Shown here piece by piece: positions 1 through 7,972 of a stretch of 36,645 bases of DNA. The DNA is from Actinocrinis sp035650855 (GTDB lineage: Bacteria > Actinomycetota > Actinomycetes > Streptomycetales > Catenulisporaceae): contig NZ_DASRGV010000071.1 of the NCBI RefSeq assembly GCF_035650855.1, positions 1 through 36,645 of the forward strand. The letters run 5' to 3'. How positions within the stretch are numbered: position 1 is the stretch's first letter; each line of letters opens with the position of its first letter. A model generated the notes under the pieces. It was not told the origin of the DNA and made no database searches. It worked only from the letters and a program-made list of their open reading frames with translations. The position numbers and the translations under genes were made by a program.

Positions 1-137
1 TAGGCCAGGGCGAAGAAGGTGGCGACCCCGCCGCGCACCTCGCGCACCACCGAGGTGCCGCGCTCGCTCAGGCGGAAGTAGCGGTCCAGCACGTTGCCCG
101 GTGAGGAGCCGGGCGGAGCGTCGAGCGTCGTGGACAT
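1..137 (-). CDS. NCS2 family purine/xanthine permease, N-terminal part only
   Basis: Only the first 45 codons are inside the window; the gene runs off the left edge. The start is ATG at 137-135. The visible protein has a short Pro/Ser/Gly-rich head, then LDRYFRLSERGTSVVREVRG leading into GVATFFALAY. This is the hallmark opening of AzgA/PbuG-type NCS2 transporters, which have an amphipathic stretch just before transmembrane helix 1. Family members are proton-coupled importers of adenine, guanine, hypoxanthine or related bases in the cytoplasmic membrane. Substrate cannot be told from this fragment. It diverges from the DUF2530 gene, which is a common neighbour of this permease in actinomycetes as I recall. 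Identity of the family is fairly sure; specificity is open. Confidence 0.75.
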   Translation of the reverse strand, partial: MSTTLDAPPGSSPGNVLDRYFRLSERGTSVVREVRGGVATFFALA

Positions 138-253
138 CGGCAGCAATCCCTTTGTGTCGTCGAACAGTCTGGGGCTGTCCAGCTGTGGGTGGTCGGCGTG
201 CACGCGTACGGGTTGGTGTACGGCCGGGGCCAGGGTTCCATAGGCTGATTACC

Positions 254-622
254 GTGACTGTTCCCCGTGATCAAGAAATGGCATCGGATCCGCCTCGGAA
301 CGGGCATTCCGAGGCGGACGGAAGCGGCGATGCAGTAACGCAGCGTGCCGGTTCGGAACGCACAGATGCGAACGTCGACGGCGCTGCCGCGGGGCGTGTC
401 GAGATTGAGCCGATGGAGACCAACGACGTACTCATCGTCGCCATCGGTACCGCACTGTTCGCGGTGGCCTTCGTCGTACTGCTCGCGCTACGCAGTTCAT
501 TGGAGCGTTCGGGACACGGACGCTGGCCGTGGATCGCCCTTTCGGGGGCACTGCTCGGCCTGGTCGGCCTGGTGTACTGCCGCCGCCGTCAGCAAAGGAT
601 GTCCAAAGCCAACGCACAGTAG
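254..622 (+). CDS. DUF2530 small membrane protein
   Basis: A protein of about 122 residues. The first ~50 residues are polar and probably disordered. From about residue 54 (METNDVLIVAIG) it has two hydrophobic segments, roughly VLIVAIGTALFAVAFVVLLAL and WIALSGALLGLVGLVY, ending in a basic CRRRQQR tail. This matches the actinobacterial DUF2530 family, two-helix inner-membrane proteins of unknown function. I chose GTG 254 because a TAGGCT -10-like hexamer at 241-246 would put transcription start at the GTG itself (leaderless). ATG 278 or ATG 413 are possible later starts, and no start has a strong Shine-Dalgarno. It is divergent from the NCS2 permease. Function unknown. Confidence 0.65.
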   Translation: MTVPRDQEMASDPPRNGHSEADGSGDAVTQRAGSERTDANVDGAAAGRVEIEPMETNDVLIVAIGTALFAVAFVVLLALRSSLERSGHGRWPWIALSGALLGLVGLVYCRRRQQRMSKANAQ

Positions 623-703
623 TCGCTTGATCGCACCAACGTCCATATACTGTGTGGTGTGGAATCACCACGCTCCGCAGCGAGCAGTCCAAGGACGGGC
701 GCC

Positions 704-871
704 ATGATGGCACTGTGCCCAGACTGCGACGGGCAGGGCCGCACCATTGTGACTTTCGGGTTGCTGCGCGGCGCCGGCGTACGGTCGACGCGCGTTCTGG
801 AGACGGTGGCCTTGCGCGAATGCGCGGTCTGCAACGGCGTGGGTTGGTACGACCCGATCCACGGCAGATAG
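704..871 (+). CDS. Small protein with two DnaJ-type CxxCxGxG zinc motifs
   Basis: A 55-residue protein starting at ATG 704 behind AAGGA (691-695, 8 nt spacing); a second ATG follows at 707. It contains CPDCDGQG near the N-terminus and CAVCNGVGW near the C-terminus. These are two CxxCxG knuckles spaced as in a DnaJ-type zinc ribbon, so it probably binds one zinc ion. The middle (TFGLLRGAGVRSTRVLETVALREC) links the knuckles. A good -10 hexamer TATACT lies at 646-651, but I see no well-spaced -35. It is followed by two stem-loops, so it looks like a free-standing transcript. No enzymatic domain; function unknown. Small zinc-ribbon proteins like this may bind nucleic acid or assist other proteins, but nothing here decides. 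Confidence 0.6.
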   Translation: MMALCPDCDGQGRTIVTFGLLRGAGVRSTRVLETVALRECAVCNGVGWYDPIHGR

Positions 872-897
872 GCAGTAGGCAGCTGAATAGAGCGGCG

Positions 898-938
898 CAC
901 GACTGGTAGCCGCGCAGCAGCAGGTCAGGCCAGTCGTG
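898..938. terminator. Inverted repeat downstream of the zinc-ribbon gene
   Basis: CACGACTGG (898-906) and CCAGTCGTG (930-938) are a perfect 9-bp inverted repeat with a 23-nt loop, 27 nt after the stop codon. There is no T-tract. It may work with the shorter hairpin at 961-978 as a terminator between the convergent zinc-ribbon and DUF3027 genes. Confidence 0.4.
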
Positions 939-960
939 GGTGGTTGACGGCCGGAACGTA

Positions 961-978
961 GCAGGGGTCGGCCCCTGC
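961..978. terminator. GC-rich hairpin between convergent genes
   Basis: GCAGGGG (961-967), loop TCGG (968-971), CCCCTGC (972-978): a perfect 7-bp stem with a tetraloop. It sits between the stops of the plus-strand zinc-ribbon gene and the minus-strand DUF3027 gene and could end transcription from either side. No T-run, as is common in actinomycetes. Confidence 0.5.
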
Positions 979-1021
979 CTGTCAGTGATATCGGACTGTC
1001 CCGGCAGGAGGACGTTCCCGC

Positions 1022-1945
1022 TCAGGAGTGGCCGAGTTCGGCTTCCTCGTCGGTGAACTCAGCGTCCTCGCTCTGCCCGCCGGCCCCGTCCGCGTGCACC
1101 GATCCAGTCGGGTGCAGCTGGACCTGGTCCACCGCGTACTCGTCCACGATCGGCTCGCCGAGTTCGGCCGCGTCGGGCACCACAGCGGCCTCCGAGTGGC
1201 CGCCGCAGCCGAAGTCCAGCGCGACGACGTGGCCGTCGGCCGGGGAGTACTCGTTCGCGCAGACGCCGAAGGCCTGGCTCAGCGTTCCACGCAGGGAGGT
1301 CAGGAAGCCGCAGCTGGCGCAGCTCGCCGGGGCGGCCTGGGCGATCGGGGCGGCCGCGCCGAAGGACTCGCTCCACCGGTCGGCGGCCATCTGGCGGCCC
1401 GTCAGGGACAGCACCCGCGCGCGGCCGAGGCCGAGCTCGAAGGCGATCAGCGGCAGGCTGTCGCGCTGCGGCCGGGCCGGATCGGCGTCGCCCGCGGGCA
1501 TCGGCGGGGCGTCGCGCAGCGGCTTCGGCTCCGTGTCGTCCGCGCCGGTGTAGCCGGGCTCGAGGCGCACGTCGTCGGCCGCGGTCGGCAGCAGATCGCC
1601 GACGCCGATGTCGCCGGGCTGGATCCGCTCGCTCCACGGCAGCCAGCGCGGGGCCAGGATCGCGCCCTCGCCGGGCAGCAGCACGGTCTCGTCGACGGTC
1701 ACCTGCTTCGAGCGCGAGGCACGGGTCACGGTGACGGCCCAGCGCCAGCCCGCGTAGCCGCGCTCCTGGGCCGCGAAGTAGTGCGTCACGGTGCGCTCGC
1801 CCTCGGCGGTCGCGCCCTGGTGTTCACCGACCCGGCCGATGCCGGCCACGTCCTCGGCGGCGGCGAAGGCGAGATCGACCGCCTCGGCGCATGCCTGGTC
1901 CAGCACGGGGGTACGGCTCGGCCTGGTCCTGGTCGTCGCGCTCAC
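1022..1945 (-). CDS. DUF3027 domain protein
   Basis: About 307 residues, soluble. The N-terminal region carries DQACAEAVDLA, then GWRWAVTVTRASRSKQVTVD and LAPRWLPWSERIQPGDIG. This block identifies the actinobacterial DUF3027 family of unknown function. Further on is CASCGFLTSL with a later C-containing FGVCANEYSPADG segment, where the paired cysteines suggest a metal-binding knuckle. The C-terminus is acidic. I chose GTG at 1945 over an upstream ATG at 1993 because family members begin with an (M/V)SATTRTR-like sequence. A -10-like TAACAT also lies just 7 bp upstream of this GTG, suggesting a leaderless message. It diverges from the MFS gene. Role unknown; family assignment confident, start less so. 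Confidence 0.75.
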   Translation of the reverse strand: MSATTRTRPSRTPVLDQACAEAVDLAFAAAEDVAGIGRVGEHQGATAEGERTVTHYFAAQERGYAGWRWAVTVTRASRSKQVTVDETVLLPGEGAILAPRWLPWSERIQPGDIGVGDLLPTAADDVRLEPGYTGADDTEPKPLRDAPPMPAGDADPARPQRDSLPLIAFELGLGRARVLSLTGRQMAADRWSESFGAAAPIAQAAPASCASCGFLTSLRGTLSQAFGVCANEYSPADGHVVALDFGCGGHSEAAVVPDAAELGEPIVDEYAVDQVQLHPTGSVHADGAGGQSEDAEFTDEEAELGHS

Positions 1946-2022
1946 GGGGTCGATGTTAGTCGTTCCGGGATGCCTCTGGCGGACAGGAGACAACTAAGGC
2001 GGTGACGCGCGAGGATAGGTAA

Positions 2023-3816
2023 GTGAGCATTGGTAGGCGGAACCCTCGCGGCTATGGGGAGGGGCAGCCGGACGCTGAGGCACCGACCGAGCGTCTGACG
2101 CTGCCGGAGCAGGGTGCCGGTACACAAGATCCGAACATTCGAGCCGCCGCGTCTGAGTCTGTTGGCATAAGGGTCAACAAGCCGCTGATAACGCGTCGAC
2201 CCGATGAGCGTTGGTCGCGCACGCAGCCGGTGAATGAACCTTCCACGCAGGCGAGTGAGGAAAGAAGAGGGCCGGCAGGAACTGCCGCCCCTCACGATGT
2301 CACTCAGCCGGTTGATCCGGCGCTTGCAGCGCAGTTGACCGGACGCCTCACGCCGACCTCGTCTCCTGACGCACCGACAGCTTCCTTCGCCACGCCGGAG
2401 GATCCGACGGTCGTCACCCCGGGCCTGGACTCCACGCGCGTCGGGGCGCCCGATCCGGAGGATCCGGTTCACCGCGGTGTGCGTGCGTTCCGGCGCTCGG
2501 CCGGACGTGGATTGGACGCAGCCGACGCGGTATATGGACGCATCCAGCGCGTTACGCACGCCGAGGGCGCCGGCGAGTCCGGGCTGGCGCATGTGCTGGA
2601 GATGGGCGCCGTCATCGGCGCCGGCGACATCCTGGTCACGCTCGCGCTGGCCAACTCGCTGTTCTTCTCGGTGCAGCCGACCGAGGCGCGCTCGAAGGTC
2701 GCGCTTTATCTGCTGATCACGATGGTTCCGTTCACGCTGCTGGCGCCGCTGATCGGGCCGCTGCTGGACCGGCTGCGCGGCGGCCGGCGCTTCGCGATGG
2801 CGGTAACGGCGCTGATCCGCGCGCTGCTGTGCCTGGTGATGGCCAAGACGATCAGCGGCGGCGGACTGGCGCTCTACCCGGCCGCGTTCGGGTGCCTGGC
2901 CGCGTCCAAGGCGTACGGCGTCAGCAGGGCGGCGGTCATCCCGCGCGTCCTGCCGTCGGGAACGACGCTGGTACGGGCCAACTCGCGGATCTCCATGACG
3001 GCGCTGGCGGCCACGATCATCGCCACCCCGATCGGCCTAGGCCTCGGCGCCATCGGCCCGGCCTGGACGCTGAGCTTCGCCGCGCTGGTGTTCTTCCTGG
3101 GCACCTGGCTGGCGATCCGGCTGCCCAAGATCGTCGACTCGAACGAGGGCGAGGTGAAGGCGCAGCTACGCAAGCGGGATCGCGGCCCGGACGCCACGCT
3201 CGCCGAGTCGATGCCCGACCGGCGGCTGCGCTCGGTCGGCCCCTCGGTAGTGCTCGCGCTGCGCGCCAACGCGACGCTGCGGGCCTTCTCCGGCTTCCTC
3301 AGCCTCTTCATCGCGTTCCTGGTGCGCCGTCATCCGCTCGGCGGGCTGAAGGATCTGACCGCGGTCGGCGTCTTCGCCGCGGCGGTGTTCGTCGGCAGCG
3401 CGCTCGGCTCGCTGCTCGGCAAGCTGCTGCGGGCCGGGGCCCCAGAAACCATCATCACCGCCTCGCTGGCGGTCGCGTCGGTGACGTCGATCATCGCCGC
3501 GTTCTTCTACGGCCTGCCGATGGTGCTGGTCCTCGGCGCGGTGACCGGCATGGCTCCGTCACTTTCGAAGCTCTCGCTGGACGCGTTGCTACAACGGGAC
3601 ACCCTGGAGCGCGTGCGTACGTCGGCGTTCGCGCGCTCGGAGACGCTGCTTCAGCTCGCATGGGTGCTCGGCGGCGCGCTCGGGCTCGCGCTGCCCTCCA
3701 ACGGCGTGCTCGGCCTGAGCCTTGGCGCGGTCGGGCTGAGCGTCATGGCGCTCTTGACCACCAAGGCGCTGTACGACCTGCGCTGGCAGCCGGGGGCGTC
3801 TGAGGTAGCGTCCTGA
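2023..3816 (+). CDS. MFS transporter with long disordered N-terminus
   Basis: 597 residues. Residues 1 to about 150 are polar, rich in P, T, S, D and E, and look disordered and cytoplasmic. From about residue 190 (EMGAVIGAGDILVTLALANSLFF) there is a series of about 12 hydrophobic helices, with the loop GPLLDRLRGGRR resembling the conserved MFS loop between helices 2 and 3. This supports a Major Facilitator exporter; the substrate is unknown. The start is GTG 2023 behind GAGG (2011-2014, 8 nt spacing). The stop TGA (3814-3816) is 2 bp before the mqnB GTG, so the three genes MFS-mqnB-mqnD are probably co-transcribed. Whether the transporter has any link to menaquinone is unknown. The long soluble head is unusual for MFS proteins. 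Confidence 0.8.
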   Translation: MSIGRRNPRGYGEGQPDAEAPTERLTLPEQGAGTQDPNIRAAASESVGIRVNKPLITRRPDERWSRTQPVNEPSTQASEERRGPAGTAAPHDVTQPVDPALAAQLTGRLTPTSSPDAPTASFATPEDPTVVTPGLDSTRVGAPDPEDPVHRGVRAFRRSAGRGLDAADAVYGRIQRVTHAEGAGESGLAHVLEMGAVIGAGDILVTLALANSLFFSVQPTEARSKVALYLLITMVPFTLLAPLIGPLLDRLRGGRRFAMAVTALIRALLCLVMAKTISGGGLALYPAAFGCLAASKAYGVSRAAVIPRVLPSGTTLVRANSRISMTALAATIIATPIGLGLGAIGPAWTLSFAALVFFLGTWLAIRLPKIVDSNEGEVKAQLRKRDRGPDATLAESMPDRRLRSVGPSVVLALRANATLRAFSGFLSLFIAFLVRRHPLGGLKDLTAVGVFAAAVFVGSALGSLLGKLLRAGAPETIITASLAVASVTSIIAAFFYGLPMVLVLGAVTGMAPSLSKLSLDALLQRDTLERVRTSAFARSETLLQLAWVLGGALGLALPSNGVLGLSLGAVGLSVMALLTTKALYDLRWQPGASEVAS

Positions 3817-3818
3817 CG

Positions 3819-4484
3819 GTGAGCTCGAACCACACAGCTAGACGCTGTCTGATCGTTACCGCGGTCGAGGCCGAACGCGAGGCGTTCGAGCGGGGCCTGG
3901 TGGAGTTGCCCGAGGAACTGCACGCCTCGGTCACGCTGCTGGTCGGCGGCGTGACGGCGGCCGTAGCTGCGGCGTCGGCGGCGGTGGCACTAGCGCGCGA
4001 GCCATTCGACGTCGTGCTCAGTGCTGGGATCGGCGGCGTGTTCCCGGAGTCGGGCGGGCTCGGCGATCTGTTGATCGCAGAGCGGATCATCGCTGCGGAC
4101 CTCGGCGCGGATGGTCCGGAGGGCTTCCAGTCCGTGGAAGAGCTCGGGTTCGGTACGACAGTGATCGATGCGTTAGCGCTAGACGGGCTCAAGGCCGTCA
4201 GTGGACGCGATGCGGTACGCGGTGACGTGCTGACAGTGAGCACCGGCACAGGCACCGCGGAGCGCGCGGCCTGGCTGCGTACGCGCTACCCGGCCGCGGT
4301 AGGCGAGGCGATGGAGGGTTACGGTGTGGCGGTGGCCGCCGTGCAGTTCGGACTGCCGGTCGCCGAGGTCCGGGCGGCTTCGAACCTGATCGGTCCGCGT
4401 GACCGCTCGGCCTGGCGGATCGGCGAGGCGCTGAGCACGCTGACCGCGGCGGCATTGCCGATCGTGGAAGGACTTCTGGGGTGA
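3819..4484 (+). CDS. mqnB: Futalosine hydrolase MqnB
   Basis: 221 residues. It would cleave futalosine to dehypoxanthinylfutalosine plus hypoxanthine, an early step of the futalosine route to menaquinone, in the cytoplasm. The fold is nucleoside phosphorylase/MTAN-like: CLIVTAVEAERE at the N-terminus, LVGGVTAAVAAASAA, the SAGIGGVFP glycine loop, and the signature GEAMEGYGVA followed by VAEVRAASNLIGPRDR near the C-terminus. The E-M-E motif positions the ribose hydroxyls in this family. The start is GTG 3819, two bases after the MFS stop, with GAGG at 3802-3805. Its stop overlaps the mqnD start by 4 bp (GTGA), so the pair is translationally coupled. Length and pairing with mqnD fit the family well. 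Confidence 0.9.
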   Translation: MSSNHTARRCLIVTAVEAEREAFERGLVELPEELHASVTLLVGGVTAAVAAASAAVALAREPFDVVLSAGIGGVFPESGGLGDLLIAERIIAADLGADGPEGFQSVEELGFGTTVIDALALDGLKAVSGRDAVRGDVLTVSTGTGTAERAAWLRTRYPAAVGEAMEGYGVAVAAVQFGLPVAEVRAASNLIGPRDRSAWRIGEALSTLTAAALPIVEGLLG

Positions 4485-5371
4485 CTGAGACGCTGAGCAT
4501 CGCGTACTCGCCGTGCCCGAACGACACCTTCGTCTTCCATGCCTGGTCGCATGGCCTGATCGAGGGCGCGCCGCACATCGAGGTCACACACGCCGACATC
4601 GACGTGACCAACAACCTGGTCCGCGAGGGCGGCCTTGATGTGATGAAGATCTCGTATGCTGCGCTGCCCGAGGCGCTCGACGAGTACGTGCTGCTGCCCT
4701 GCGGCGGGGCCCTCGGGCGCGGCTGCGGACCCCTGGTGCTCACCGGCCCCGGCGGCGCGGACAGCGAGCCTTCCGGCGCCGAACTGGCCGGCAAGACCGT
4801 GGCGGTGCCGAGCCTCAAGTCGACCGCGTACCTGCTCTTCCAGCGCTGGGCGCAGGAGCAGGTCACCGGCGGCGTCGGCGGCCTCGGCGAGATCCGGGTA
4901 CTGCCGTTCCACGAGATCATGCCGGCGGTGCGCGACGGGCTCGTGGACGCGGGGCTCGTGATCCACGAGGCGCGCTTCACCTATCCGGACTTCGGCCTGC
5001 GCCGCCTCGCGGACCTCGGTGACTGGTGGGAGAGCGTGACCGGAGCGCCGATCCCGCTCGGCGCGATCGTGGCCCGCCGCGCGCTCGGCCCGGAGCGGAT
5101 CGCGGAGCTCAGCCGGGTGGTGCGGGAGAGCGTGGACTACGCCTTCGCGCACCCCGAGGCCTCCCGCGACTACGTGATGGAGCAGGCGCAGGAACTCGAC
5201 CCCGAGGTCGCGAAGGCGCACATCGCGCTCTACGTGAACGAATTCACCCGCGACCTCGGACCCGAGGGCTACGCGGCCGTGCGCAGGCTGCTCGGCGACA
5301 CGCTGCCCGAAGGCACGGTGTTAGAGCTCGCCTTACGTCCCGGCGGCGCGGCTGAGGCTGAACGCGCCTAG
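4481..5371 (+). CDS. mqnD: 1,4-dihydroxy-6-naphthoate synthase MqnD
   Basis: 296 residues. It converts cyclic dehypoxanthinylfutalosine to 1,4-dihydroxy-6-naphthoate in the futalosine pathway of menaquinone synthesis. The N-terminus IAYSPCPNDTFVFHAW is diagnostic. Other family blocks are DIDVTNNLVREGGLDVMKIS, GRGCGPLVL, and HEIMPAVRDGLVDAGLVIHE in a periplasmic-binding-protein-like fold. The start is GTG 4481, overlapping the mqnB stop by 4 bp, with GGAAGGA at 4466-4472 (8 nt spacing). The 3' end overlaps the convergent cold-shock gene by 4 bp. mqnA, mqnC and mqnE are not in this window; they are often elsewhere in actinomycete genomes. Confidence 0.92.
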   Translation: MTETLSIAYSPCPNDTFVFHAWSHGLIEGAPHIEVTHADIDVTNNLVREGGLDVMKISYAALPEALDEYVLLPCGGALGRGCGPLVLTGPGGADSEPSGAELAGKTVAVPSLKSTAYLLFQRWAQEQVTGGVGGLGEIRVLPFHEIMPAVRDGLVDAGLVIHEARFTYPDFGLRRLADLGDWWESVTGAPIPLGAIVARRALGPERIAELSRVVRESVDYAFAHPEASRDYVMEQAQELDPEVAKAHIALYVNEFTRDLGPEGYAAVRRLLGDTLPEGTVLELALRPGGAAEAERA

Positions 5372-5751
5372 GCGTCCAGCTGATCGGCGACGGCGCGCAG
5401 CAGCTTGGCCACCTTCTGGGCCGCCTCCCGGTCCGGGTACTTGCCGCGGCGCAGCGTGTTCGAGGTGTGGTCGAGCACCTTGATCACGTCCTCGACGATG
5501 ACGACGAGCTCATCGGCCGGTTTGCGGGTCGCGGCGGCGACGGACGGCCTGGCGTCCAGCAGGTGCAGGTTCAGCGCGCTCTCGCCGCGGCGCCCCTCGG
5601 CTACTCCGAACTCCACCCGCTGGCCCGGCTTGAGCGCGCTCGTCCCGGCGGGCAGAGCCGAGGAGTGGACGTGGACATCGCCGCCGTCATCGCGCGTGAT
5701 GAATCCGTAACCCTTGTCGGCGTTGTACCACTTCACCTTGCCGGTTGGCAC
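5368..5751 (-). CDS. Cold-shock-domain protein with C-terminal extension
   Basis: 127 residues. Residues 1-66 form a cold shock domain: GKVKWYNADKGYGFITRDDG with RNP1 (KGYGFI) and RNP2-like VHVHSS, then the LKPGQRVEFGV strand. It should bind single-stranded RNA or DNA. Unlike the 66-residue classical Csp, it has a helical tail of about 60 residues (ELVVIVEDVIKVLDHTSNTL, then REAAQKVAKLLRAVADQLDA). I recall this longer form as conserved beside mqnD in Streptomyces. The start is GTG 5751 with GAGG about 10 nt upstream. It is convergent with mqnD, overlapping 4 bp. The tail may be a dimerization or partner-binding element; this is inference. Confidence 0.85.
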   Translation of the reverse strand: MPTGKVKWYNADKGYGFITRDDGGDVHVHSSALPAGTSALKPGQRVEFGVAEGRRGESALNLHLLDARPSVAAATRKPADELVVIVEDVIKVLDHTSNTLRRGKYPDREAAQKVAKLLRAVADQLDA

Positions 5752-5964
5752 GGGACTACCTCATCCGTCTTGTCGTCGCTGGAGTGCTTGCAGAGCCCGC
5801 GCCAGGCGCGGTCGACCGGGTGGCGCGGTTCCGATTCGCGTCACCCTGATGAGTTAAGGCTAGCTGGCGATCAACCGACGGTCACCATGGTTACCCACGC
5901 ACGTTACCGAACTCGTCGGTTCTCGATCGGACCAACGAGACAGACCGTCCCGTCGTTCCCTTAC

Positions 5965-5983
5965 TAGAGTAAGGCGACCCTAA
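5965..5983. promoter_or_regulatory. Possible iron box (DmdR/IdeR-like) over a -10 element
   Basis: The 19 bases at 5965-5983 match the IdeR/DmdR consensus (TTAGGTTAGGCTCACCTAA, from memory) at 12 positions, with the best agreement in the right half (GGC...CCTAA). The box overlaps TAGAGT (5965-5970), a typical actinobacterial -10, and the perfect palindrome CCTTACT-AG-AGTAAGG at 5959-5974. It lies 30 bp before the Suc_Fer-like gene. The match is below what I would call secure. Confidence 0.3.
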
Positions 5984-6012
5984 GTAACAATCCATCACGG
6001 GGCGGTCACGCA

Positions 6013-7026
6013 GTGCTGCAACGCGAACGGGCCGACTACGCCGGCTGCGCTGCGATCTGCCGTCAGCTCGGCGAACCGCTGATCGGCACGGCGCCGACCG
6101 CCGCCGTGGGATGGCTGCTCATCGAGCATCCGGGGCCGTGGCCGGCTTTCGGTTTGCCTCGAGACGTGCCCGCGCCGATCGCCCGGTTCGCCGACGACGC
6201 CCTCGAACACGGTGTCCGCACGCAGCTGATCCGGCGGCCGGATCGGACAGGACGTCAGATCGGTGCGCCGACCGTGATGGTCGGCGGCGGTACGCCCGGC
6301 CGCAGATGGCTTGAACGGCGCACTCTGACGGATCCTCAGGCACTGTGTGACCTGGATCCGGCTCGCATCGCGCGATCGTCGCCGCCGGGCTTTGGCACCC
6401 CGGTCGATACGGCGCTGCTGGTCTGTACGCACGGCCGGCGCGAGGTGTGTTGCGCCAAGTTCGGCAGGCCGGTGGCTCGTGCGCTCGCCGCGCGCTTTGG
6501 GCCTGTGGTGTGGGAGACGACGCATGTGGGTGGGGACCGCTTTGCCGCGAATCTCGTTGTGCTGCCGGCCGGTGCGTACTACGGCCGGTTGGACCCGGAC
6601 GATGCGGTTCGCGTCGCCGAGGCTGCCTTGGGCAATCGGGTGGCGCTGGACCGGCTCCGGGGCAGCGCCGGGCTTCCCGCAGCGGCGCAGGCGGCCGAGT
6701 GTCTGTTGCGGCGTGCGCTCGGGACGGTGGAGGAAAGCGCCGTGCGATATGTCGGCCAGTGTGACGGTGACGGCGAGGCGCACGCCGCAGGTACCGCAGC
6801 TGAGGAGCAGTCAACCGGCGTGGCGTACCGCGTTCACCGGGTGCGGTTCCACGTCGCCGGCCTGGGGGCGCACACGGTCACGCTCGCGCGCCATGAGGCC
6901 ACCTGCCCGCGGCTGACCTCGTGCGGTGCGGGCACGGTCGAGACGCCGACCGGTTACCGGTTGCTGGGGATCGCCGGGCCGTTGGCGGATCCGGTCGGCG
7001 GACGCATGGTCACAGCTGGCGCGTGA
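6013..7026 (+). CDS. Suc_Fer-like (sucrase/ferredoxin-like) thioredoxin-fold protein
   Basis: 337 residues. The core is LLVCTHGRREVCCAKFGRPV (C138, H140, C146, C147) followed by VVWETTHVGGDRFAANLVVLP (H171, D175) and YYGRLDP. This is the signature of the Suc_Fer-like family, relatives of yeast Apd1, which has a thioredoxin-like fold and binds a [2Fe-2S] cluster through Cys and His. In Apd1 the second histidine lies in an HxGGH motif; here that position is Asp (HVGGD). A C-terminal cysteine pair occurs in CPRLTSCG. Likely a cytoplasmic redox protein; partner unknown. The start is GTG 6013 with a weak ACGGGG about 11 nt upstream. The 3' end overlaps the convergent HAAS-like gene by 17 bp. Confidence 0.8.
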   Translation: MLQRERADYAGCAAICRQLGEPLIGTAPTAAVGWLLIEHPGPWPAFGLPRDVPAPIARFADDALEHGVRTQLIRRPDRTGRQIGAPTVMVGGGTPGRRWLERRTLTDPQALCDLDPARIARSSPPGFGTPVDTALLVCTHGRREVCCAKFGRPVARALAARFGPVVWETTHVGGDRFAANLVVLPAGAYYGRLDPDDAVRVAEAALGNRVALDRLRGSAGLPAAAQAAECLLRRALGTVEESAVRYVGQCDGDGEAHAAGTAAEEQSTGVAYRVHRVRFHVAGLGAHTVTLARHEATCPRLTSCGAGTVETPTGYRLLGIAGPLADPVGGRMVTAGA

Positions 7027-7972
7027 TGCCCCGGGCCAGCCGCCAGCTCAGGAACAGCGCGGCCAGCAGCGCGGCGATCCTCGGCAGGGTGCCGAAGAAG
7101 GAGGCCGCGCCGGACAGCAGGTCCGAGGTGTTCACCGCGGTTCCGCCCCAGAAGCCGTGCTGGTGCAGCCAGAACCCGAACGCGTAGACCAGTCCGGTCG
7201 CGACCGGGACGCCCACGACGAGGAACCACTTCTCCACCGGGGTGAAGTACCGCGACGTACAGGCGACGAGCGCGGCGACCAGCAGCACGACCCACTGCCC
7301 GAGGACCGCGCCGACCAGGAACACCGCTATGGCCAGCGCCTCCCAGGGGCGCGCCTTCGGGCCTTGCAGCCACGCCGAACGCACCCGCGCCCGCACCGGG
7401 GAGTAGGCCAGCTCCGGGTCGCCGGCCTCGCCGAAGTCCGGCAGGACCATGGTCATGGTCGTGGCCGTCGCGGGCACCGAGCTGGGCGCGGACACCGCGG
7501 CGAGCCCGCCGACCGTCTCCACCGAGTGGTCCGGCGCGAACGGATCGGGGTCGAGGCACAGCTCCGGGCCGGCGACGCTCGCACGCCCGCCGGTCCCCAA
7601 GGGCACGTCGGGGCCGGATGAGGACTGCGGGGCGAGCAGCTCGGCCAGGTCGTCGGTGATCGGCACCTGTGGGCCGTCGGTGGCGCGGGCCAGCCGGGCG
7701 CTGAGCCTGGCCTGGTAGTCGGGGTCGCGCTGGACCTCGCTGTCCACCAGGGTGACCGGGTCGCCGATCCGGCGCAGGATGCCGTCGAGCGTGGCCAGGT
7801 CGGGGCCGCGGCGCGCGCGTTCCTGTTCGATGGTGTTGCGCAGGGACTCGACGAGCCTGGTGCGGGCGGCTGGGGACAGCTTGCCGGAAGCCTCGTTCGC
7901 CACCTCGCTCAGATACCCGAACAGCCGCTGTTCGGGCTGGATCTTCGCGCTCTTGGTCGGTGCCCCGCGCAA
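7010..7972 (-). CDS. HAAS-like membrane protein
   Basis: 320 residues. The N-terminal ~90 residues (LFGYLSEVANEASGKLSPAA, ESLRNTIEQE, ILRRIGDPVTLVDSEV) resemble the HAAS alpha-helical domain. In Firmicutes and actinobacteria that domain is often encoded beside PadR regulators. The middle (about 100-190) is low-complexity. The C-terminus has three or four membrane helices (ALAIAVFLVGAVLGQWVVLL, WFLVVGVPVATGLVYAFGFW, IAALLAALFLSWRLA). There is no PadR gene next to it here. The start appears to be TTG 7972 with GAGAGAGG upstream; no ATG or GTG alternative precedes the HAAS-like segment. It is convergent with the Suc_Fer gene (17-bp overlap). Function unknown. Confidence 0.65.
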   Translation of the reverse strand: MRGAPTKSAKIQPEQRLFGYLSEVANEASGKLSPAARTRLVESLRNTIEQERARRGPDLATLDGILRRIGDPVTLVDSEVQRDPDYQARLSARLARATDGPQVPITDDLAELLAPQSSSGPDVPLGTGGRASVAGPELCLDPDPFAPDHSVETVGGLAAVSAPSSVPATATTMTMVLPDFGEAGDPELAYSPVRARVRSAWLQGPKARPWEALAIAVFLVGAVLGQWVVLLVAALVACTSRYFTPVEKWFLVVGVPVATGLVYAFGFWLHQHGFWGGTAVNTSDLLSGAASFFGTLPRIAALLAALFLSWRLARGITRQL

